Assembly: GCF_017591425.1 (NCBI RefSeq)
Contig: NW_024466218.1
Location: forward strand, 14,398,001-14,462,000
Source: Ochotona curzoniae
Lineage: Eukaryota; Chordata; Mammalia; Lagomorpha; Ochotonidae
Length of the DNA: 64,000 nt
Reading direction: 5' to 3'
Notes under the pieces: model-generated
The model's database searches: none
The model's input: the letters and a program-made list of their open reading frames with translations, nothing else
What the model was told of the DNA's origin: nothing
Translations under genes and position numbers: made by a program
In this document: positions 1-9,740 of the stretch, one piece after another
How positions within the stretch are numbered: position 1 is the stretch's first letter
Layout of the letters: each line of letters begins with the position of its first letter

Positions 1-210
1 AAAGCAGTAAGGACAGCCCAAAATCTTGGGGCCCTGCACATGGGTGGGAGACCTGGAAAAGGCTCTGGGCTCCTGGCTTTGGATTGGCTCAGCTCCAGAC
101 ATCGTGGTCATTTGAAGAGTGGACCATAGGTGAGAAGTTCTTCTCTGTCTCTCCTGCTGTCTGTATATCTACCTTTCCAATAAAAACAAATAAATATTAA
201 AAAAAAATTT
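1..210 (+). mobile_element. CSINE, 5' part cut off by window edge
   Basis: The 3' two thirds of a lagomorph C-type SINE. It starts inside the GGGAAAGCAG segment of the family, runs through GGGAGACCTGG and GGCTCCTGGCTTTGG, and ends in CTTTCCAATAAAAACAAATAAAT plus an A-run at about 199-207. The next SINE starts at once at 211, so the two lie head to tail. Confidence 0.9.
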
Positions 211-530
211 AGGGCCCAGCAGCATGGCCTAGCAGCTAAAGTCCTCACCTTGAACACTCTGGAATCCCATATGGGCACCAGTTCTAATCCTGGTGGCCCC
301 ACTTCCAGCTCTCTGCTTGTGGCCTGGGAAAGCAGTCGAGAATGGCACAAAGCCTTGGGACACTGCACCCACATGGGAGACCCTGAAGAAGATCCTGGCT
401 CCTGGCTTCGGATTGTGCAGTACTGACCATTGCGGTCACTTGGGGGGTGAACCCTTGGATGGAAGATCTTCCTCTCTGTCTCTCCTCCTCTCTGTATATC
501 TGCCTTTCCAATAAAAATAAATAAATCTTT
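211..530 (+). mobile_element. CSINE, full length
   Basis: A near complete tRNA-derived SINE. The B-box-like GTTCTAATCC is at 281-290, the GGCCTGGGAAAGCAG segment follows, and the AATAAA-rich tail ending in ATCTTTTT is at about 510-530. AATAAA plus a TCTTT Pol III terminator is the mark of the T+ class of mammalian SINEs. An (A/T)-only run continues to about 574. Confidence 0.93.
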
Positions 531-574
531 TTAAATTTTTTAAAATTTTTAAAAATTTAATAAAATTTTTAAAA
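528..574. repeat. A/T-only low complexity tract
   Basis: Alternating T-runs and A-runs after the SINE tail, with only one or two C or G bases. It probably grew from the tail of the preceding CSINE. Confidence 0.7.
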
Positions 575-813
575 TGCTTTTTGTAGGAGTCTGCCTTTGA
601 ATAGGCCTTGGGAAAATGTGGATATGTTATTATAAATTCAAGTCAGACTCCAATGTACACACACTCCGTTTGTTCTAGGTACCTTCTAGAATTCAATAAA
701 GCAAAGGAAGGCCCACATTTTCATAGGCTATAGCTTGTACAAAACGCACACCAACAGGCAATAGGAAATCAGGAAATGAAAGGGGTAAAAAAAAGCCAGA
801 CTGATGTTCTGTG

Positions 814-978
814 TTAGTGAATCTAAGGTTTACTGTGTAGCAAAATCACCTAAGGATCTGCTTAAACTGCAAATGCTGGTTTAGCCAACCTGGGACAGAC
901 TTCAAGTCTTAATTTCTCACAGGCTTCCAAGTTTTGCCTGTGCTTCTGGTTCATGGATCACGGTTTTAACAGTAAACC
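814..978 (+). mobile_element. MER5A-like hAT-Charlie MITE remnant
   Basis: The phrases AAAATCACCTAAGGATCTGC near 842 and CTTCTGGTTCATGGATCACG near 943, and the overall spacing, resemble the nonautonomous DNA transposon MER5A (typical text AGAATCACCTGGAGGGCTTG). It is strongly diverged. The assignment is from memory of the consensus, so the orientation is less certain than the family. Confidence 0.5.
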
Positions 979-2940
979 TTAACAATTTATGATAATCAAT
1001 TTTGGATTGTGTGGATATGGTAGGCATTTTAAATCAGGGTATGAATAAGTGGAGAAATTTCATATTGAAAATTTGTGTGGTAGATATTTCATAGAAGTGA
1101 TCATGTCAAAGGCAGTGCAAGAGGGAAAGGATAAGCAGCTCCCAAGGAATGGGAAGAAACGGGCTGTTAGAGAATGGACCAGCACGTGCTGTGAAGTTTG
1201 AGAGCCCTAGTGTGGGGCTCTCAAACCAGAAGGCTTGGATGTTCCTCACGGCCAGGAGGCAACACCTGGTACTTCGGTGCTTCGTAGGCAGTCACTATGC
1301 CACAAGACGAATGTATTAGTTACATAGTAAATGCTATGGGTATCATTTGGATTACCATGAGAAAAAATGAAGAGGAAACAAAGCTGGAAGGCTCATGAAC
1401 GCTCAAAGAAGGCAGAGAAGGTTGGTGGCTTGCAGGCTACGCTCTGCCACAAGCAGTGCCATGCTGAGGAACACAGGTGGAAAAGACCGTCAAGACACAC
1501 GAAAAGGGAAACATCAAACAAAGGAACAATGAAAAGACTCCCCCGGGCAACAGTACCTACCTATTTGCTGGACAGAGAAAGACAGTCATGAAATACAGGG
1601 TCAAAAACTAAGCTTTATTTTCAGTGTAAAGTGGAGCCATTAAAAACTTTGACAGTTTGTATTACATACTCATATTTTCATAGGAGTAGTAAGCAGTACA
1701 TAAAATGGAAAAAAAACAGTCTATTTGTGGTCTATTGAACTTGTCCAAGAGATAAACAGCGATGGATAAGATTTAGACAATGGCAACAGATACAGAAAAT
1801 AAAACAAACGAAGAGAATTTGACTTCTGTTTCCACTTGTGGAATGTGTAAGAAAGAAAACTTCCACTTCTATTTCTTGCAGGAGATGCTGAGTAGGTAGG
1901 TGGTGGTTCTGCTAGCTGATCCTCTAAAGAAACTGGCTCAAAAGGATTTTAGAGAAAAAATAAGAGTTCCCGTAGGTTATGATACTAAGAGATGTCCCAG
2001 GAACCTCTTAAGCTTTAAGTAAAGGCGAGAGTTAGAAAAACAAATTTGGAAATTTCTAGTCTACAAAAGGAACTGGATAATAATAGGGAGAAAAAAAAAT
2101 GACAATAAAGATGAGGACTTTAGCCTTAAGGTTATCATGTGAGGCCTGGGTTCCTTATATTTTTCATGAGAAATGCATATTGCAGTCCTAACTCCCAGCA
2201 TCAGATCAGCATCAAACCCAGTGATTAGAGAATAGAATGAGTGAGTAAAAGGTAAGCCTCTTCTCCCTGGCTCTCTTTTCCTTTCTTCTCGTCCTCCATA
2301 CCTTCCCTCGTAAGCAAACAAACAGGTTCAAAATATTTCTTCTTGTCACCAAAATGTGTTAAGCTCTCAAAAGGGCTCCTCCCCATGATCTCCTGTACTT
2401 CTATATTCATTTTCACTCCCAGAATTAGATTTCCTTTGACATCACTTCTTGACCAGATATTTATCCTCATTTCTACCCAAGTCCTCAAATGTTGCCTGTA
2501 TCAAATCCTCCAATAGAGAGTCCTTTTTATGGAAGTCTTACCCAACAAAATCAGGCAAAATAGCACACACCATCTTTGCTATCTGTTAAGAAAATAACCC
2601 TAGATTTGTAGTAATTCCACTGATAAAAGTTCTAGTATTTCCTCTGATAAATACTTTCTAAAACCTGTCATTTTCTAAACATTTAATTTGCGTGGCCATG
2701 TGAAAACCAAGATGCCCCATGAAGATGACTCCAAAATTAATTTTGACCCTCTGGAATACTATGGAATTATGTATCTTCTACAGGGCAGGGGCTGAAGCAG
2801 AGTACCCGCAGCAAAGAACACCATGGAAATCTCACAGTGTGGATGGCAGACACCCAGCTGTTTGGCCCTGCTATCTCCTGATACCAAATAAGAAAGAAGC
2901 TAGATTCAGAAACTAGAACTAACCATTAATCTGTTTAATA
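979..2940. other. Single-copy AT-rich noncoding DNA
   Basis: No repeat that I recognise and no convincing exon. Two minus-strand open frames at about 2061-2488 and a lysine-rich plus-strand frame at 1367-1591 overlap ordinary AT-rich sequence and show no domain or splice structure that would support a gene. Confidence 0.6.
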
Positions 2941-3270
2941 TTTTATTTTTAATATTTTTTATTGGAAAGACAGATCAGATGTACATGGAAAAGGAGAGAC
3001 AAACAGAAAGATCTTCCATGAGCTGGTTCATTCTCTAAATAGCCACAATAGTCATAGCTGAGCCAATCCCAAGCCAGGAGCCAGGAGCTTCTTCCAGGTC
3101 TCTCACTTGGGTACAGACTTCCAAGGTTTTGGGCAGTCCTTTACTGCTTTCCCAAGCCATAAGCAGCGAGCTGGAAGGGAAGTGAAATAACCGGGACACA
3201 AACTGGCACCTTTTGGGATCCTGGCACATGCATGGCAAAGGTTTTAGCCACTGGGCTGTCATGCCTGGCC
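2941..3270 (-). mobile_element. CSINE, diverged full-length copy
   Basis: On the minus strand this reads as a C-type SINE. The T-rich block ATTTTTTATTGGAAAGACAG at about 2954 is the reverse of the AATAAA tail. AGCCAGGAGCCAGGAGCTTC and CTTTCCCAAGCCATAAGCAG are internal landmarks, and the head is near 3270. Many substitutions indicate an older insertion. Confidence 0.88.
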
Positions 3271-4880
3271 AAAACTATCAATTTCTATCATTTATAACGT
3301 TTGTACAGCTAAGGCAAAAAAAATACATATATATAAACTATAAAAATACTGAAGCACTAAACTAGCATCCTCAATACACAGGATAAAAAGAAAATGAATA
3401 GGTCAACCAAGAGGATGAGATCAGAGTCCTTTCTCCCCAGGCTGCCCTGGGCCTCCCGAGTACCCAGCATTGTCTGCCTGCTGATTAGTGAGGTGTCTCT
3501 AGGTACATTAATGTGGAAGGTTGTCTGTGTTTGACAATAAGTCAATGATTCTTTTTGACATGACTTTAATAGTACTGAAGAAGTGATTGTAAGATGATGC
3601 CTTTTAATGGGATATAGATATAAGCGACCTGCTTTTTATGACAAAGGTCAATGGTATTGATGGGTCGTGTAGAGAAGATAATTTCCCTGGCATGGTAAGA
3701 GACAACTTGCATGATTCATGAAGGTTTTTTTTTCCCCCTCTCTCTCCCCCTCCTCTCCCTCTCACTTTTTTTCAGTATCTCCCACAAGGAGGAAAGAAGT
3801 GCGCCTCTGCCAGCTCCCTCCCGCTGCCACTTCGTCCGAAATAGGGAAAGGTGATGTCCCGCAATGAGCTGCTCAACAATTATGGTAACCTCTAGCCAGC
3901 CAAGGCCTTCAGAATTTGACAGTCATATATGGAATGAGCTTTCTTTTATTACAGAGAAAGTGGATATGTGCCATTCCAATGGGACATCCAAGCAGTCAAG
4001 GAGCAAAGGCCAAATGAAAGAGACTGGGGGAGAGTAGTAGATGTTACTGCTGCATTGGAGAACCCATGGACACAGGTCTAGGTGTTACTTGGCAGGTCAA
4101 ATAATAAAGTACCAAAGTCAGCTCTGTAAGATTACACTGTGTCAAAAGGTCCCGGCAAGCTGAATGAAATGTACCCTGTAGCTGAAGTAGCAATGCTTGA
4201 AGGAGTACCTGCTGGTCTTAGGATGAATAGGTTTCCTCCTGTCAGACAGGACAGTACAGAAAGTCAACACAGATTATTGGTTACGTGCTTCAGTCTTTGT
4301 AATTCATTGCTCTTCATTTATTATGGGAGACATATACAAGAAAAACAGCAATAAAGGGGTGTTCTTCTTGAACAGAAAAAACAAATGGCAGAGTGAGAGG
4401 AAAAGAAGCAAAAACTAGCAACAGAAGGAAGAGTCGAGAAATCAGAAGTTACTTGTGGTAAGGGCCCTGAGTATTGAAGAATTACAATTTGCTCTTTCTA
4501 ATGGAATTGCCTCCTCTCAGTTGCCACATGAAAAGAATTGCACAAACAAGCTCCTGCAGAGGTGACCTGGGCCTCCCCTCTGCCTTCTGCACTTGGACTC
4601 TGCCCATCATAGTGCGTTGTGGAGTCTTTGCTACGAAAGAATGTGGGTAAGTTTTCTAACCATTTGTATACCTTTCCATTCTACCATGTCCATCCTTTTT
4701 CAACCTTGTCTCTGCGTATTGTGGATGTCCTGCCCCACAAAAACCAGTCAAAACATATGGCTCAACATAAGTCTGTGCCAGTGAAGTCAGTGAGATAGAC
4801 TACTATGAATATATGAATATATAAGGGGTTATGCCCTCTAAGGTCACCATTGCACCATGTAAATTGTATATATTTAAAAG
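3271..4880. other. Unique noncoding interval
   Basis: AT-rich sequence with a polypyrimidine tract at 3724-3772 (T-run, then CT/CCT repeats). Open frames of 62-71 codons at 3357-3545, 4139-4354 and 4593-4784 show no recognisable family. I see no other structure. Confidence 0.55.
3724..3772. repeat. Polypyrimidine tract
   Basis: A run of T and C only, moving from a T-run through CTCTCTCT and CCCCTCCTCTCC. It is low-complexity DNA. It could act as a splice polypyrimidine tract, but no exon follows that I can support. Confidence 0.7.
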
Positions 4881-4881
4881 A

Positions 4882-5126
4882 CATCATATTTGTTTGAAGC
4901 ACAGAATTATAAGCACAGAGGAAAAGAGAGAGAGGTATGCCATCCCTTGGTTCATTCCATAAAGGACCCCAAAAACAAGGGCTGGGCTATGTTGACACCA
5001 GGGACTTGAAACTCAACCTAGGGCAGGGACTCAAGCACCTCAAACATTTTCCACTGTCTTCCCAGGTATATTTGTAAAAAGCAAATTGGAAGTAGAACAG
5101 CCAGGACTGCAATTGGCACTCTTTCT
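4882..5126 (-). mobile_element. Old diverged CSINE remnant
   Basis: On the minus strand, a decayed C-type SINE. The tail side near 4890 (TTTGAAGCACAGAATTATAA resembles the TTTGAAAGGCAGAGTTACAG of older copies), CCCTTGGTTCATTCC mid-element, and the head side CCAGGACTGCAATTGGCACT near 5101-5120 fall in the expected order. Confidence 0.65.
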
Positions 5127-5500
5127 GTTTAAAGGAGTCTCCCATTCTTTTCTAAAGCCAATGTCTCACTTTATTCATTGCATCCTGCAGTCTTAGCCCC
5201 CCCACCCCACCTCTCTCTCTCTCGTTTTGTTCCAATACAGCTTCTTTTAAATTGCTTTTTATGGGCCACCTACACCGAATGCTTTTCCATCAGTATTTAA
5301 ACATATTTGATATTGCACATGCATAAGGTCTCATATCTTTAAAAACAAACTTGCAGATACCCTTTTCTCCCACTGATATTTTTTTCTCTATATAACCCTA
5401 ATTCGAGAGTTAACATCCTTTCCACTTCAATCTTTGTTTATCTCGTTATCTTCAGACTCTATTCCTAATATTTCATATGTGTTGCTAAGAATGCTAATAA

Positions 5501-5915
5501 TGGGCCTGGCACAATGGCCTAGTGGCTAAAGTCCTCGCCTTGAATGCACCAGGATCCCATATGGGCACCAGTTCTACTTCCGGCAGTTCCACTTCCCATC
5601 CAGCTCCCTGCTTGTGGCCTGGGAAAGCAGGTTAGGACAGCCCAAAGCCTTGGGACCCTGCACCAGTGTGGGAGATCTGGAAGAAGTTCCTGGCACCTGG
5701 CTTCGGATGGGCGCAGCACTGGCCATTGCGCTCACTTGGGGAGTGAATCATTGGGCGGAAGATCATCCTCTCTGTCTTTCCTCCTCTCTGTATGTCTGAC
5801 TTTGCAATAAAAATAAATAAATCTTCAAAACAAAACAAAAAAAAAAGTAAGATGCTATTAATGAGAGGAATCACATGCTCTTTTACTGAAATAAAAATAA
5901 ATAAATCTTTTTTTT
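5501..5915 (+). mobile_element. CSINE with extra 3' segment inside one pair of target duplications
   Basis: A complete SINE at 5501-5840 is followed by about 55 bp of non-SINE sequence and then a second AATAAAAATAAATAAATC tail ending in T8 (about 5890-5915). Perfect 15 bp duplications TAAGAATGCTAATAA at 5486-5500 and 5915-5929 bracket the whole 415 bp. The first tail ends in ATCTTCAAAAC and so has no run of four T. This fits Pol III read-through to the later T-run. Confidence 0.88.
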
Positions 5916-6150
5916 AAGAATGCTAATAACAAAACCCTTGTCGGGGATACTGTTATTTGTCTGCTTTCTGGCCAGTTGTGCACTAACTTCTTTTATTCCT
6001 CTGTGTTAATTATAAAAGCGATTTTTGCCCTTGTCTTCCGTAGATTCATGCCTCCCACATCCCCCCTCAGAGTCCACCTGCTCAGGCTTTCCTTCAGTGG
6101 CTTTTGTTCACAAGGAAAGATAATTGCTCTCATCAAAATCTCTAAATCAT

Positions 6151-6460
6151 GGGCCCTGCATGGTGGCACAGGGGCTAAAGTCCTCACATTGAACGTGCCA
6201 GGATCCCATATGGGCACTGGTTCTAATCCCAGTGGCCCCAGTTCCCATCTAGCTCCTTGCTTTTGGTCTGGGAAACCCATCAAGGATGGGACCTTCGGAC
6301 CCACGTGGAAGGCACTAAAGAGGCTCCAGGATCCTGACTTCGGAACACCTCAGCTTTGGCTGTTGTGATCACTTGGAGAATGAATCATTGGATGGAAGAT
6401 CTTCCTCTCTGTCTCTCCTCCTTTCTTATATCTGACTTTGCAATAAAACAAATACATCTT
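6151..6460 (+). mobile_element. CSINE, full length
   Basis: Starts GGGCCCTGCATGGTGGCACA, has GGTTCTAATCCCAG (B box) near 6220, then a diverged middle (GGGAAACCCATCAAGGATGG). It ends CTTTGCAATAAAACAAATAC near 6435-6455. Similar flanks AAAATCTCTAA (left) and AAAATCTTTAA (right) may be a one-mismatch target duplication. Confidence 0.9.
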
Positions 6461-6642
6461 AAAACTAATACAAAAAATCTTTAACTTTTTTCTCTGACAC
6501 CCTCTTCTGTAGGGTTTACCTTAAAATCAAACCCACAGGGATCCTTCCAAAGGCCTTCACAAGCTGAATTGTGTCCCTCTGAATTACAACCTTCAAGAGC
6601 ACTTCAAGCATTTTGCCTGTTTGCATTTATTAGAAAACCCAT

Positions 6643-6962
6643 GGGCACAGCACGACAGACTTATTGTTAACATCCTCGCCTTGCATAGATAGGTTGGGAT
6701 CCCATTTCAGTGGCAGTTCTAATCCCAGGTGCTACACTCCCCATGCAGCTCCCTGCCTGTGGCATGGGAAAGCAGTGGAGGATGGCCCAAAGCCTTGGGA
6801 CACTGCACTGGTATGGGAGATCCAGAAGAAGCTCCTGGCTCCTGGCTCCAGATCAGTTCAGCTCTGGTTCTTCGAACCACTTGGGGAGGAAGCAGTGGGC
6901 AGAAGATCTTTGTGTTTATCTCCCCTTCTTTGTGTACATCTGATTTCCCAAATAAAATTTAA
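6643..6962 (+). mobile_element. CSINE, diverged full length
   Basis: Starts GGGCACAGCACGACAG. It contains GTTCTAATCCCAGGTGC near 6717 and GGCATGGGAAAGCAGTGGAG near 6761, and ends in a TTTCCCAAATAAAATTT tail. The tail runs into a GAAA microsatellite, so the SINE tail probably seeded that repeat. Confidence 0.9.
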
Positions 6963-6965
6963 AAT

Positions 6966-6976
6966 GAAAGAAAGAG

Positions 6977-7035
<59 letters not shown>

Positions 7036-7044
7036 GAAAGAAAG
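6966..7044 (+). repeat. (GAAA)n microsatellite
   Basis: About twenty units of GAAA/AAAG with one GAGAG interruption near each end. It lies directly after a SINE tail. Long pure tetranucleotide runs of this kind are usually length-polymorphic. Confidence 0.97.
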
Positions 7045-7465
7045 CAAGCTTACAATGGTTGACTTACAGAGTGATGTCACCATGTATTATAAACTCCTTG
7101 GGAAAAAAACTTGCTTGCTTTGGCTTTGATACACTCAACACTTAACTCCACATCCCGAAAACTTCTGCCACATAACAAAAATTTATGATTGAATGAAATT
7201 TCTTAATATAATTGTCACTGGTACTAGTTCCCTAAAAGTCCCTGGATATCTGCTACTCTATATAACTGTTGAAGACCAGTATACTAAGGGGCTCAACAGG
7301 ACTGCTAAATTGAAATGGCATTGTTATTAAGTAGCTCTGAACCATTACATTTTATTTTCCCCTGCTCACAGTTATTTCTATGTGATTCTTAGAAAATAAC
7401 TCACATTATCTGATTCTTCTGTTTTCTCATTTGAACCTTCTAGTATTTTTCTGTTCAGATTGGCT

Positions 7466-7795
7466 CTTTTTTTTTAAGATTTATTTTTTTTTTTATTGGA
7501 AAGGCAGATATACAGAGAGGAGTTATAGAGAGGAAGATCTTCCTTCTGATGATTCACTCCCTAAGCGACCACAATGGCTAGAGCTGAGCCCATCCAAAGC
7601 CAGGAGCCAGGAACTTCTTCATGGCCTCCCACACGGGTGCAGGGTCCCAAGTTTTGGGCTGTCCTTGACTGCTTTCCCAGGCCACAAGCAGGGAGCTGGA
7701 TGGGAGGCAGGGCCACTGGGATTAGAACTGGCGCCCATATGGGGTCCCATGCATTCAAGGTGAGGACCCTAACCACTACACTATCACACCGGTCC
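7466..7795 (-). mobile_element. CSINE, full length with target duplication
   Basis: Minus-strand SINE: tail TTTTTAAGATTTATTTTTTT at the left, GGCCACAAGCAGGGAGCTGG in the middle, and head ending GACCGG (minus strand) at the right. Perfect 11 bp duplications TCAGATTGGCT lie at 7455-7465 and 7796-7806. Confidence 0.95.
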
Positions 7796-7806
7796 TCAGA
7801 TTGGCT

Positions 7807-9084
7807 TTTTAAATTTAGCAGCAAACATTTAAATTTTCTCCTTGTCTTTTAATGGTGTGACATTAAAAATATATATTTTATTTAATTATTATTTTTATGA
7901 TATAGTTCCATAGGCTCAGGGATTTTCTCTTCCACCTTTCCATTTACTCAGTTTTGTTTGCAAAACATTTATGAAAAAAAAATGTGAGACAAAACTTGAT
8001 AATTACATATGGAGACTTCAAAATTTCACAATAACCTCAGATCCCTGGCAGCAAAAATAAATATCTGATACATATATCTGTGTATATGTATATCTAACCA
8101 AGTTAAGATGGCATATTGGTTAATGTAAGGTCAGTATTATTAATAATGATGAAGCTGAAAATATGCAAAGTTCTATAGCAGATGAAATAAATTAATAAAT
8201 CAATAAATTATGTTTGGTACAAGTACTCCTTATTGACTTAGGTTCTACACTGATAAAATTAATAACAAATACTATTTGAATTTCCACCAATACATTTCAC
8301 CTAAAATATCTTACCTTTAATTATTGCAAAGTCGTTTTGACTTACATCATGAGTCAAGCATGAAAAGAAACTTTAAGCGTGAGTTGGATCACCTCACATC
8401 TTCTTTAATAATTTAGTTACAAGCAACAATAAAATATTTTGTTATCTATTTTACCTTCTCCAATAACAGACATCATTTTAATAGTTAAATTATGTGATTT
8501 TGTGTGAATTATGATTAACTTACCAATTTTGCAAATCAAAATTTTCAGCAATGAAATTTTCTCTGAGAGAAGAATGTAGACTGATGTGTTGAATATTTTC
8601 ATATTTTCATATAAGGTGCCAGAAATTTGAAGAATTGCAGCGTCCTGAAGATGGAAAGGGCTTGATGATTGAGTCCAAACCTTTCATTTTACACATGAAG
8701 AAACTGAAAACTCATTTCCTAGTCCCACAAGCGCAACTAGCAAAATTCTTTCTAGCCATCTGCCATGGATTATTCTTTCCTTTCTCCAAAAATCAAAGTT
8801 AGCATTACTCACTTACCCTAATATGCCATTTTCTGCATAACTCCCAGGGAAATACAGAGCTCTAGGTTGGTCCGTTGAAGTTCCAGGCCCAAATATGAGC
8901 TGTTTTTCTCTGACTTTGAATACACTCCTCGTTTTGTTTGGGACACGTTCCAACTTCCTTTGTATGATTCCTACTGTGAGACAATCCTCAAAGGTCACAC
9001 CAGCTCAGATCTTTCCAGGAAAATCTCCCGGATCTGAGATGCTGGAGCAAGTGTCTTTGCATTGTGCCTTTGATAAGCCCTCTC
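7807..9084. other. AT-rich noncoding interval
   Basis: No gene seen. A short stretch at about 8655-8760 (TCCAAACCTTTCATTTTACA, then AAGAAACTGAAAAC) resembles the shared core of old mammalian repeats of MIR/MER type. It is too decayed to name. Confidence 0.5.
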
Positions 9085-9185
9085 GTCATTTCCCCATAAT
9101 GTATCTATCGTAATTAAAAATCAGCATTGTAATAATTACCTGACTTTGCCTTCCCATACATAATGGCTGCTCAATGAATTTAGAC
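9085..9185 (+). mobile_element. Possible MIR 3' end
   Basis: The end ACATAATGGCTGCTCAATGAATTTA near 9158-9182 resembles the MIR 3' phrase ACATAGTAAGCGCTCAATAAATG. The preceding hundred bases are compatible with a decayed MIR but not diagnostic. Confidence 0.35.
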
Positions 9186-9450
9186 TATAAATGTATGCTC
9201 TGAAGAATCATAATACATATTGACATAAAACACCAACACAAAAAGCATTACATGGGACAATAAATTAATACTATATATTCAGAAGTTAAATTTCCATGAC
9301 AGTATCAAAGCTAACTTACATTAAAATGTATTTGACTTTACTACACGTGCAAACATATGAACATACATACACACATATACATGAAAGTCCTTGGAAGGGA
9401 TGCTGTATTTCCATGTACGGGTTTCCCCCAGGTGAATACGTTTCTGTTAA

Positions 9451-9740
9451 AAGGTTTCTTTATTTGTTTGAAAAACAGTTACAGAGACATAAGACACAGA
9501 GCGAAAGAGATCCCCACCTGTTGTTTCACTCTCCAAACGGCCACAACGCCCAAGTTGAAATGAAGAGCCAGGATCTTGTCCAGGTCTCCCATGTAGATGT
9601 CTCGGCCCAACTATTTGGACCATCTGTTGCTGCTTTCCAAGGGAGCTGCATCAGAAGTGGCACGGCCAGAATGTGAACTGTTGTCCCTATGGGATGCTCA
9701 TGTTGCAGATGGAGCTTTTACGTGCTATGACCCAATCCCG
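9451..9740 (-). mobile_element. Old CSINE (TTTGAAA-tail type)
   Basis: The tail TTTATTTGTTTGAAAAACAG (9460-9479) is like the older, rabbit-shared C-repeat form, not the pika-like CAATAAAAATAAATAAATC form. Landmarks CAAACGGCCACAACGCC, CAGGTCTCCCATGTAGATG and CCTATGGGATGCTCATG follow in the right order. Confidence 0.8.

Noticed and set aside
211..290. tRNA-like A and B boxes
   Set aside because: These belong to the tRNA-derived head of CSINE copies (similar boxes occur in the other copies). No cloverleaf of a functional tRNA is present.
7865..7965. Possible third copy of the retroelement 3' end
   Set aside because: TTTATTTAATTATTATTTTTAT followed by ATAGTTCCATAGGCTCAGGG is suggestive, but the matching part is too short and AT-rich to separate from chance.
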